This document shows, in pieces, positions 55,015 to 62,337 of a stretch of DNA of 64,000 nt. The notes under the pieces were generated by a model. The model searched no databases. It was not told the origin of the DNA and saw only the letters and a program-made list of their open reading frames with translations. Each line of letters begins with the position of its first letter. The stretch's first letter is position 1. This stretch comes from Pedobacter deserti (GTDB lineage Bacteria; Bacteroidota; Bacteroidia; Sphingobacteriales; Sphingobacteriaceae), in contig NZ_JAFMZQ010000001.1 in NCBI RefSeq assembly GCF_024436415.1, forward strand, positions 682,001 to 746,000, in the 5' to 3' direction. The position numbers were made by a program, and so were the translations under genes.

Positions 55015-55159
55015 TGGCTGTTGGGGAAGGATTCGAACCTCCAAGGGGTAGTTAGCTACAGTTCAAAAATTAATTTGTGGTCAACCCATAAACTGCGTTT
55101 ATCCATTGATCCCCGCCACCGAGACAAGAAGGTGTGTCTGCCAATTTCACCACCCAACA
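55015..55159 (-). tRNA. tRNA-like RNA A, class II-like with about 73-nt variable region
   Basis: Minus-strand element of 145 bases. Acceptor TGTTGGG pairs with CCCAACA (U1-A72), the discriminator is G73, and CCA is encoded. A 3-bp D stem (GTG/CAC) encloses a loop with TTGG. The anticodon arm reads CCTTC-TTGTCTC-GGTGG, with a U-U mismatch and one G-U pair, giving anticodon GUC if the loop has seven bases. An alternative is a 4-bp stem CACC/GGTG with a 10-base loop. The T arm GGAGG-TTCGAAT-CCTTC is canonical. Between anticodon and T arms lie 73 bases able to form several hairpins (ATAAAC/GTTTAT, GTAG/CTAC, closed by GGGG/CCCC). Seven Ts follow the 3' end. It is too large for an ordinary tRNA; function is unknown. 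Confidence 0.65.
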
Positions 55160-55215
55160 GTATGTATATGTACGTATTAAGTATGTATATTTAGGTAGTT
55201 AATACAACTTAATTG

Positions 55216-55327
55216 CTGTAGGGGAAGGAGTCGAACCTTCATGGAGCAGTTGGTACCAAAACCAGTATTTCCTGAACTCTCCACCACCGAGACAAGGAGG
55301 TGTGTCTGCCAATTTCACCACCCTACA
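55216..55327 (-). tRNA. tRNA-like RNA B, class II-like with about 43-nt variable region
   Basis: Minus-strand element of 112 bases, upstream paralogue of element A. Its first 49 bases differ from A at only three places. Base 4 is A instead of T and its partner in CCCTACA changes from A to T, a compensatory change that supports the acceptor stem. The anticodon arm is CCTCC-TTGTCTC-GGTGG, the U-G pair of A becoming C-G. The T arm is GAAGG-TTCGACT-CCTTC. The variable region is closed by TGGAG/CTCCA and AGTT/AACT. The discriminator is G and CCA is not encoded. A C lies before base 1 in both elements and could pair with G73. Confidence 0.65.
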
Positions 55328-55375
55328 GTATGTTTGCAAGTGTTTAAAGAACATGTTTTATTTGCTTGCTTGATA

Positions 55376-55407
55376 CAAATGTAATAACAACCTTAAAGTG
55401 TTGCAAA
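55376..55407 (-). promoter_or_regulatory. Promoter of the tRNA-like pair
   Basis: On the minus strand TTTG (55407-55404), 20 bases, then TACATTTG (55383-55376): both parts are exact matches. Transcription should start near 55369, about 41 bases before element B, and could read through to element A and its T7 tract (55013-55007). Confidence 0.65.
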
Positions 55408-55434
55408 TATTATAAACATTTAATTTTATTTTTG
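55401..55434 (+). promoter_or_regulatory. Promoter of the Lrp/AsnC-family gene
   Basis: TTG at 55401-55403, 23 bases, then TATTTTTG (55427-55434), an exact TAnnTTTG. The TTG directly abuts the -33 TTTG of the opposite promoter (joint sequence TTGCAAA), so polymerases at the two promoters should interfere. Confidence 0.5.
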
Positions 55435-55480
55435 TTATATTATTAATTAATATTGCATATCATTATCAAATGTAAAAACC

Positions 55481-55954
55481 ATGCTAAAAAAAGAAAGTCA
55501 AAATTTAGAAATTGATAACCTCGATGTTGAGATTCTGAAGCAGTTGATGGCCGATGCGACCAAACCCTATACTGAAATCGCAAAAGATCTGATCGTATCA
55601 GGCGGGACCATTCACGTGAGAATGAAAAAACTTCACGAGATGGGCATTATTAAAGGCTCACACCTTATCATCGATCCGCAAAAAGCAGGGTATGATATTA
55701 CTGCATTCCTAGGTATTTATCTGGAAAAGGGCATTCAGTATAAAGATGCTGTGGCACAGTTGAGCAAGATCAAAGAAGTTGTGGAGTTGCATTATACAAC
55801 TGGTGCGTATAGCATGTTCGCTAAAATCATTTGCCGCGACACCAGTCACCTCCGGCATGTACTGAATGAAGAAATACAGGCGGTAGCTGGCATACAGCGT
55901 ACAGAGACCTTGATCTCCCTTGAAGAGAGTATCAAACGTCAGATAGAGCTGTAG
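55481..55954 (+). CDS. Lrp/AsnC family transcriptional regulator
   Basis: 157 residues: an N-terminal helix-turn-helix (residues about 10-60, with EIAKDLIVSGGTIHVRMKKL split here as EIAKDL and RMKKLHEMGII) and a C-terminal RAM ligand-binding domain (HYTTGAYSMFAKI). Such regulators sense amino acids. The gene is divergent from the tRNA-like pair with abutting promoters and ends 3 bases from the convergent tex gene. Confidence 0.92.
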   Translation: MLKKESQNLEIDNLDVEILKQLMADATKPYTEIAKDLIVSGGTIHVRMKKLHEMGIIKGSHLIIDPQKAGYDITAFLGIYLEKGIQYKDAVAQLSKIKEVVELHYTTGAYSMFAKIICRDTSHLRHVLNEEIQAVAGIQRTETLISLEESIKRQIEL

Positions 55955-55957
55955 GTC

Positions 55958-58294
55958 TTACTTCCCGAAAAGATCTTTCAATGCGGCAAGCTTTAATTGT
56001 AGGTCGCCGTCGGGAAGCTTTTCTTTTCCGCCCGATTGTCGCTGTTGCTGAGGTTTTGCCGGTGCTTTGCCAGAGCTTCTGTGAGGCCTGGTGCTGTTGC
56101 TCTGCGGCGTCTTGTTTTGATGCCTCTCAGATCTGGCTTTCGGCTTAGCCTGCGCTTCTGGCTTCATTGAAAGGGAGATCCGTTTGCGAACTACGTCTAC
56201 CTCAACTACTGTCACCTCAACCTTTTGGTGCACTTTAACGACTTCGGAAGCGTTCGTGATGAACTTGTCGGAAAGCAAACTGGTGTGTACGAGACCGTCT
56301 TGGTGCACACCGATATCTACAAAAGCGCCGAAATTGGTGATGTTGGTTACAATACCGGGCAATTTCATTCCGGGCTTCAAATCCGTTATACTATTAACCC
56401 CTTCTGTAAAACTGAACGCCTCAAACTGTTCACGAGGATCCCGGCCAGGTTTGTCGAGTTCGGCTATGATATCGTTCAACGTAGGAAGGCCGGTTTCTTC
56501 AGTTACATACTGCTCAAGTTTAATTTGCCTGCGCAGGGCCTGGTCGCGGATAAGCTGTGCCACGGTACAGTTCAGGTCGCGTGCCATTTTTCCAACCAGC
56601 GCATAACGCTCGGGGTGCACGGCACTAGAGTCCAGCACATGGTCGGCATTTCTTATTCTCAGAAATCCTGCGGCCTGTTCGAAAGCTTTTTCTCCCAGGC
56701 GAGGAACTTTTTTCAGACTCTCGCGATTCTTAAAAGGGCCATGCTCATTCCGGTAATTCACGATATTTTGCGCCAGTTGCGGGCCTAGCCCGGAGACATA
56801 GGATAAAAGCTGTTTGGATGAGGTATTCAATTCGACGCCTACGGCATTCACGCAGCTCATCACCGTATCATCCAGAGATTGCTGTAATTTATTCTGATCT
56901 ACATCATGCTGATATTGCCCAACTCCGATTGACTTCGGATCTATCTTGACCAGTTCGGCGAGTGGGTCCATAAGCCTTCTGCCAATTGATATCGCCCCAC
57001 GCACAGTGACATCGTAATCGGGGAATTCTTGCCGGGCAACATCTGAGGCAGAGTATATTGAAGCGCCGCTTTCATTGACCATTACTATGGTAACGCCTTG
57101 CAGGCCGAGCTGTCGTATGAAAGCTTCGGTTTCCCTGCCGGCAGTACCGTTACCAATTGCAATTGCCTCTATGTCATGCTCTTCACAGAGCCTTTTAATT
57201 GTACTTGCGGCCTCTGCTACGCCACGCTGCCCGTTGTGCGGAAATATAGCTGCATTTTTAAGTAATTTGCCCTGTTTGTCGAGGCAAACGACCTTGCAGC
57301 CGGTTCTAAATCCAGGATCTATTGCAAGTACGTTTCTCTGCCCCATGGGTGCGGCCAGCAAAAGCTGACGGGCATTTTCGGCAAATACATGAATGGCCTC
57401 CCGATCGGCTTTTTCCTTGGAAAAGTTTCTGACCTCGGTTTCCATGGCAGGACCCAGCAAACGCTTGAAGCTGTCATCCAAAGCCAGTTTTACTTGTCTG
57501 GAATTGGCATGAACAGACTTTATAAAAAGTCTGTTCAGGATATCGATAGCGCCCGCTTCTTCAGGCGCTATCTCCAATTTAAGCACCTCTTCGTGTTCGC
57601 CTCTCCGCATTGCCAGAATGCGATGGGAGGGCGCAGACTTCAGAGGTTCAGACCATTCAAAATAGTCTTTGTATTTAATGCCGGTATCGGCCTTATCTTT
57701 AACTACGGCCGACCTGATCACGGCGTGCTGCTGATAGTAGGCGCGCATACGGGAGCGGGCCTCGGCGTCCTCATTTATCCATTCTGCTATGATGTCGCGT
57801 GCACCGGCCAGAGCCTCTTCGGCAGCAGGTACGCCGAGGTTGACATTGATAAATCCTTCAGCTTCAGCTACAGGATCCTGTTTGCCCTGCTGAAATATCA
57901 GTGTTGCCAAGGGTTCAAGACCCTTCTTTCTTGCCTCGGAAGCACGTGTTTTGCGCTTGGGCTTATAAGGCAGGTAAATGTCTTCTATTTCTGCAATGGT
58001 TACTGCTGCATTGATCTGTTTTTCAAGTTCGGGGCTCAGCTTATCCAATGCCGTCAGTGCTTTTAAAATGGCTTCGCGGCGCTTATCAAGATCCCTCAGC
58101 TGCTGCACCCGGTCGCGGATCAACGCTATCTGAACTTCATCCAGACTACCGGTCATTTCTTTCCGGTATCGGGAGATGAAGGGTACCGTTGCCCCTTCAT
58201 CTAGTAACGAGGTAGTCGCTTCAATCTGCTGAACGGTCAAATTCAGTTCTGCTGCGATGATCTTGGTGTGATTGCTCATTTTTTCAATTGACAT
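55958..58294 (-). CDS. tex: S1 RNA-binding transcription accessory protein Tex
   Basis: 778 residues. The YqgF/RNase H-like domain contains AIDPGFRTGCKV, followed by helix-hairpin-helix repeats (SYVSGLGPQLAQNIV). A C-terminal S1 domain (about 640-710, GIVTNITNFGAFVDIG) and a Lys/Gln/Arg-rich tail of about 60 residues end the protein. ATG at 58294 or 58279. Tex proteins influence transcription and RNA handling. Confidence 0.94.
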   Translation of the reverse strand: MSIEKMSNHTKIIAAELNLTVQQIEATTSLLDEGATVPFISRYRKEMTGSLDEVQIALIRDRVQQLRDLDKRREAILKALTALDKLSPELEKQINAAVTIAEIEDIYLPYKPKRKTRASEARKKGLEPLATLIFQQGKQDPVAEAEGFINVNLGVPAAEEALAGARDIIAEWINEDAEARSRMRAYYQQHAVIRSAVVKDKADTGIKYKDYFEWSEPLKSAPSHRILAMRRGEHEEVLKLEIAPEEAGAIDILNRLFIKSVHANSRQVKLALDDSFKRLLGPAMETEVRNFSKEKADREAIHVFAENARQLLLAAPMGQRNVLAIDPGFRTGCKVVCLDKQGKLLKNAAIFPHNGQRGVAEAASTIKRLCEEHDIEAIAIGNGTAGRETEAFIRQLGLQGVTIVMVNESGASIYSASDVARQEFPDYDVTVRGAISIGRRLMDPLAELVKIDPKSIGVGQYQHDVDQNKLQQSLDDTVMSCVNAVGVELNTSSKQLLSYVSGLGPQLAQNIVNYRNEHGPFKNRESLKKVPRLGEKAFEQAAGFLRIRNADHVLDSSAVHPERYALVGKMARDLNCTVAQLIRDQALRRQIKLEQYVTEETGLPTLNDIIAELDKPGRDPREQFEAFSFTEGVNSITDLKPGMKLPGIVTNITNFGAFVDIGVHQDGLVHTSLLSDKFITNASEVVKVHQKVEVTVVEVDVVRKRISLSMKPEAQAKPKARSERHQNKTPQSNSTRPHRSSGKAPAKPQQQRQSGGKEKLPDGDLQLKLAALKDLFGK

Positions 58295-58315
58295 AAGATG
58301 GCGCCAAAATTAACG

Positions 58316-58347
58316 AAAAAATCCCGCCGGCTTGCACCAGCGGGATT
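58316..58347 (-). terminator. Terminator of pdhB
   Basis: Minus strand: AATCCCGC pairs with GCGGGATT (plus 58347-58340 and 58327-58320) around a 12-base loop, followed by six Ts ending at 58316. Confidence 0.85.
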
Positions 58348-58370
58348 ATATTTTCTTTAAGTAATTGGCG

Positions 58371-59357
58371 TTATTTAGTGACGTACATCACTTCTTTTAC
58401 AGCCTTCACTACCTTCTCTGCGTTAGGTAAACTTGCTGCGATGAGTGTAGGTGCGTATGGCAGCGGCACATCAGCGCAGGTGATGCGAAGCACCGGTGCA
58501 TCCAGGTAATCGAAGGCGTTCTTTTGCACATTGAACGCGATTTCTGAAGATATTGACGCCAGCGGCCATGCTTCTTCAACAATAACCAAACGGTTGGTTT
58601 TTTTAACAGAGTTGATGATTGTCTCGTAGTCAATAGGACGTACGGTACGCAGGTCGATGACCTCAACATTAACGCCCTCTTTTGTCAGCAGCTCTACCGC
58701 TGGGTTAACCACACGGCTCAGCATTTTACCGAAAGTAACCAACGTTACATCGCTGCCTTCCTTAACGATATTGGCTTTGCCGAGTGGGAGGTAATACTCA
58801 CCTTCAGGCACCTCACCTTTGTCACCGTACATTACCTCAGATTCCATGAAGATCACCGGATCAGGATCAAGGATAGATTGCTTTAACAAGCCTTTGGCGT
58901 CATATGGTGTAGCGGGAACAACCACCTTAAGACCTGGACAGTTTGCATACCAGTTCTCAAAGTTTTGTGAGTGCTGTGCCCCCAGTTGACCGGCATTGCC
59001 AGTAGGGCCGCGGAATACGATCGGTACCGAAAACTGCCCGCCGCTCATGGAAAGCATTTTGGCTGCGCCGTTAATAATCTGGTCGATAGCAACAAGAGAG
59101 AAGTTGAATGTCATAAACTCGACAACCGGAATAAGACCATTCATTGCAGCACCAATACCAATACCTGCGAAACCAAGCTCAGCAATAGGGGTGTCGATTA
59201 CGCGTTTATCGCCAAATTCGTCAAGCATACCCTGACTAACCTTATAAGCTCCATTATATTGCGCAACTTCTTCACCCATCAAAAACACGTTTTCGTTCTT
59301 ACGCATTTCTTCACTAAGGGCCTCACGTAAAGCTTCTCTGAATTGAATCTCTCTCAT
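58371..59357 (-). CDS. pdhB: Pyruvate dehydrogenase E1 component, beta subunit
   Basis: 328 residues of the transketolase-like E1-beta fold. The N-terminal MGEEVAQYNGAYKVSQG, GPTGNAGQLGAQHSQ and DLRTVRPID segments are typical of pyruvate-specific E1-beta. It forms the alpha2beta2 decarboxylase that feeds acetyl-CoA. No pdhA is adjacent, so the subunits are encoded apart in this genome. It has its own promoter and terminator. Confidence 0.93.
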   Translation of the reverse strand: MREIQFREALREALSEEMRKNENVFLMGEEVAQYNGAYKVSQGMLDEFGDKRVIDTPIAELGFAGIGIGAAMNGLIPVVEFMTFNFSLVAIDQIINGAAKMLSMSGGQFSVPIVFRGPTGNAGQLGAQHSQNFENWYANCPGLKVVVPATPYDAKGLLKQSILDPDPVIFMESEVMYGDKGEVPEGEYYLPLGKANIVKEGSDVTLVTFGKMLSRVVNPAVELLTKEGVNVEVIDLRTVRPIDYETIINSVKKTNRLVIVEEAWPLASISSEIAFNVQKNAFDYLDAPVLRITCADVPLPYAPTLIAASLPNAEKVVKAVKEVMYVTK

Positions 59358-59382
59358 TGTATATTCAAATGTTTATTGTGGG

Positions 59383-59413
59383 CAAACTTAGATAAAATTG
59401 CTTTCAAATGCAA
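59383..59413 (-). promoter_or_regulatory. pdhB promoter
   Basis: On the minus strand TTG (59413-59411), 20 bases, then TAAGTTTG (59390-59383), an exact TAnnTTTG. Start near 59376 leaves about 19 bases of leader. Confidence 0.55.
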
Positions 59414-59438
59414 GCTTCAAGACAGGCTTTTCGTTTGC

Positions 59439-62336
59439 TCAGACCTGCCTGCCAAACAGGGTTTTGTAGATCGAATACTTGTAGTTGTCTTCGATCAGAC
59501 TTACCCGGAAATAAGGGGAGCCGAACAGTTCGGAGAGTTTCTCCCTGAGGCCTTCCATGAATTGCTGTTTAACTTCTTCCAGGTATGCGCCAGTGAGGGT
59601 CTGACGGCCCGACTTGAACCAGACACCTTCCTGGCTCATCGTTTTTACGATGTACAGGTTTGGTTCGACAGCTTTCTTGCCGGAGGAGATTTCATAGATG
59701 CAGGTGTACAGCAATGTCTGCACCAGTGCCTTGTTGACGTATTTTCCGTCCGTATCAAACAGCCCGGGAATGTCTTTGTAGCTCAGTTTGTCGCTGCCCG
59801 TCTTATAGTCAACGATCCTGGTTACGCCGTCTTTATAATCAACCCGGTCGATTATTCCGCCAATTTTGATACTCGCTTCTTTGCCATGAAGGGAAAAGCT
59901 GATCTCAGCTTCTACTTTTTGTTCCAGACTCAGGATGTGAAAAGGAGCCTGGGAGGCATCCTGGTCGGCAATGATGTTGACATAAGCCTCCACAATAGCA
60001 AGAATGACTTTTTGCATCCCCTTAAACGCTACAGTTCTGCGCGGGTCATTGAAAATAACTGCGGCAAAGGCTTTTTCGGTCAGCGCCGGAATTTGCTTTC
60101 TTTTTACCTGAAGCACTTCGGCAGTTATTTCCTGGCCAAGCGCATCTTCATAGAAGTATTCCATCACCTTATGTAGAATGGAGCCTACCTCATTCGCTTC
60201 TACGACGGAGGTGACCTCTTTGGGCTCCCGGATGCCCGCGATATAGTTAAAAAAGAAATCGATTGGGTTGAGGATGTATTGGGTCAGCGCCGATGGCGAA
60301 AGCGTGCGCTGATGACTCAAATACCGCTGCAGACTAGCCTGTATGGCGGCATTACCTTGTTTTTCAATCTGTATCTCCCGCTGCGGTTCAGTCCGCACAT
60401 TCAAGTCGAGCGAATAATAATTGAATTTAAACCCGCTTTCATAAGCGAGTTGTTTCAAAATCCTGCTTGGTTCGCCTGAAGCCGACTCGTCGGTTAGGCT
60501 GTTATACACGAAGTTGATGTTGCCAGCCCGTTGTATCAGCCGGTAAACCATATAAGCCGAGATCGCATCCTGATTTTCAAGGACAGGCAGCCCGTAGACT
60601 CTTCGCAGGCTATCGGGAATGAAGCTGGTCCCGGTAGACGCCTTGGGTACAATACCTTCGTTGAATCCCAGAAACACCACTTTATCGAAATTGAGGTTTC
60701 GTGTCTCCAGCAGCCCCATCACTTGTATGCCTTTCAGCGGATCACCGCTGAGCGGTACGGAAATGCTCATTAGTGCCTTACGCACCAAGGAAACAGTAAA
60801 GCTGAGCTCTTCCTCCTGCAGATACTTTGATAAGGTGTCATGTAATCTGTTTAACTCCTGGATGGTTTTGACGAAAAGTTCCGCATCTATTTTCCTTAAT
60901 CTCCCGGAACTTGAAAGGCGCTGTAGCAGAAAGTTAATTATGTCTAGAAGCGGTGTAATGAGATTTACTGGCGGGATCTCTGCTGAGCGCGTTTCAGGGC
61001 CGGGAACACTTCTGAAGAAGACTTCAAAGAGCCCTTTTTGCCGAAGCAGCCTTTCCTGAGGAACTTCGATTTCTTTTTCGAGCAGGAGGGCGGTATTAAT
61101 CTTATCGCGCATTGTCTGACTAAGTCCGGTAAGCGGATGAGTCATAAATGCGGACAGGTTTTTATAGGAGACCGCTCCGGATTTGTGAATTTCCAACTGG
61201 CAGCTCAACCAGAGGTCGGCCAAACCAAACACGCTTGAGGCGGCGAGCGCGAATCCCATGGTCACATTCAAGTCGATCGTTGATCCCTCAAACTCTGCCG
61301 GAACTGTCTGCAGTGACGGAATAAGCAAGGATTCATCCGCCAGCACCACAGCGGTAGAACCGACCTCGCGGTTATCGCGGTAGTCGGACTCGAGGATGGT
61401 GTTGAGTATTTTTGCCTGGGCACTTTGTCCCTGCACCCGATATACATTGACTTCGTGGGATTGCGTGTTTATCATTCCGGGGCTGTTGGCAAACTCATTT
61501 TTCAACTCAAGCTGGTGAATATTTCTGCGTAGAAACAATCCGGCCTCCTGCAGGGTGTCGTCCAGGTAATAGGGGTCTGCATCGAAATAGAAGAGCGCTT
61601 TTTCCATGTCCTGGAGGATCTTGAATATCTGCATCTCGGCACGGCTTAGCGCGTTAAATCCGGCGAAGACAATCTGTCCTTTCTGGAAATCCTGACAAAG
61701 CCTGGCGATCAGTGCAGGATCCTCAGCCAGCTGCCGGTACACCTGCCCCGTAGTAATGCTACCCTGTGCCGTAAGCGCTTCATGAAAGCGATGATACAGT
61801 TTAGGCATTCTGCGCCACATTCTGATAAAAAGCTCTTGTTGCTTTTTGTGTTTGCCTTCTGAATAAGAGGTCCAGAATTGTGCCAGGAATTGGTATTGCT
61901 CCGGACTGAGGTAGTCAAATTCTTTGTTGATTACAGAGATATCTTCCATATCTCTGTAAAGTTTATTCGCATCTACAAGGTCTATATCGATCTGCGCAAA
62001 GTCGGCCAGCATGATCTTCCCAAGCGGGAAAAACTTACTGCCGCTGAGTGGTTCCACACCTTCTTCCTTCAGCAGCGCATTATAGATTCTGTGCAGGGTG
62101 AAAAACTGCATATAGAAGTCGGCCGTTTTAAGTTGGGTCGATCTGGCAAAGAATTCCTGTATTGTGAAAAATGCGGGACTAAAGAATGGCTTCCGGATGA
62201 TGTCGGCCATATACTTCTGCATATATACTGCAGGTCGCTTATTGTTGAAAATGATGGCGCAATGCTGCAACTGGTTGGGGAAACGGGCAGTAAGATCTTC
62301 TGCAACTTCCTGTAAAAATGGTTTCATGCTGTTCAA
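59439..62336 (-). CDS. addB: AddB-like PD-(D/E)XK nuclease, double-strand break repair
   Basis: 965 residues. A long helicase-like but Walker-deficient front part is followed at about 700-920 by a PD-(D/E)XK nuclease domain (LHKVMEYFY, GGIIDRVDY and IVDYKTGS, catalytic Asp and Lys near residue 840). It matches the AddB-type partner of an AddA helicase-nuclease: together they resect DNA ends for RecA. The next upstream gene, 1 base away, is the addA-like helicase. An ATG at codon 4 is an alternative start. Confidence 0.85.
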   Translation of the reverse strand: MNSMKPFLQEVAEDLTARFPNQLQHCAIIFNNKRPAVYMQKYMADIIRKPFFSPAFFTIQEFFARSTQLKTADFYMQFFTLHRIYNALLKEEGVEPLSGSKFFPLGKIMLADFAQIDIDLVDANKLYRDMEDISVINKEFDYLSPEQYQFLAQFWTSYSEGKHKKQQELFIRMWRRMPKLYHRFHEALTAQGSITTGQVYRQLAEDPALIARLCQDFQKGQIVFAGFNALSRAEMQIFKILQDMEKALFYFDADPYYLDDTLQEAGLFLRRNIHQLELKNEFANSPGMINTQSHEVNVYRVQGQSAQAKILNTILESDYRDNREVGSTAVVLADESLLIPSLQTVPAEFEGSTIDLNVTMGFALAASSVFGLADLWLSCQLEIHKSGAVSYKNLSAFMTHPLTGLSQTMRDKINTALLLEKEIEVPQERLLRQKGLFEVFFRSVPGPETRSAEIPPVNLITPLLDIINFLLQRLSSSGRLRKIDAELFVKTIQELNRLHDTLSKYLQEEELSFTVSLVRKALMSISVPLSGDPLKGIQVMGLLETRNLNFDKVVFLGFNEGIVPKASTGTSFIPDSLRRVYGLPVLENQDAISAYMVYRLIQRAGNINFVYNSLTDESASGEPSRILKQLAYESGFKFNYYSLDLNVRTEPQREIQIEKQGNAAIQASLQRYLSHQRTLSPSALTQYILNPIDFFFNYIAGIREPKEVTSVVEANEVGSILHKVMEYFYEDALGQEITAEVLQVKRKQIPALTEKAFAAVIFNDPRRTVAFKGMQKVILAIVEAYVNIIADQDASQAPFHILSLEQKVEAEISFSLHGKEASIKIGGIIDRVDYKDGVTRIVDYKTGSDKLSYKDIPGLFDTDGKYVNKALVQTLLYTCIYEISSGKKAVEPNLYIVKTMSQEGVWFKSGRQTLTGAYLEEVKQQFMEGLREKLSELFGSPYFRVSLIEDNYKYSIYKTLFGRQV

Positions 62337-62337
62337 A

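Noticed and set aside
55015..55327. tRNA-Leu genes split by introns
   Set aside because: The inserts are in the variable region, far too small for group I or II introns, and removing them does not give a standard anticodon stem.
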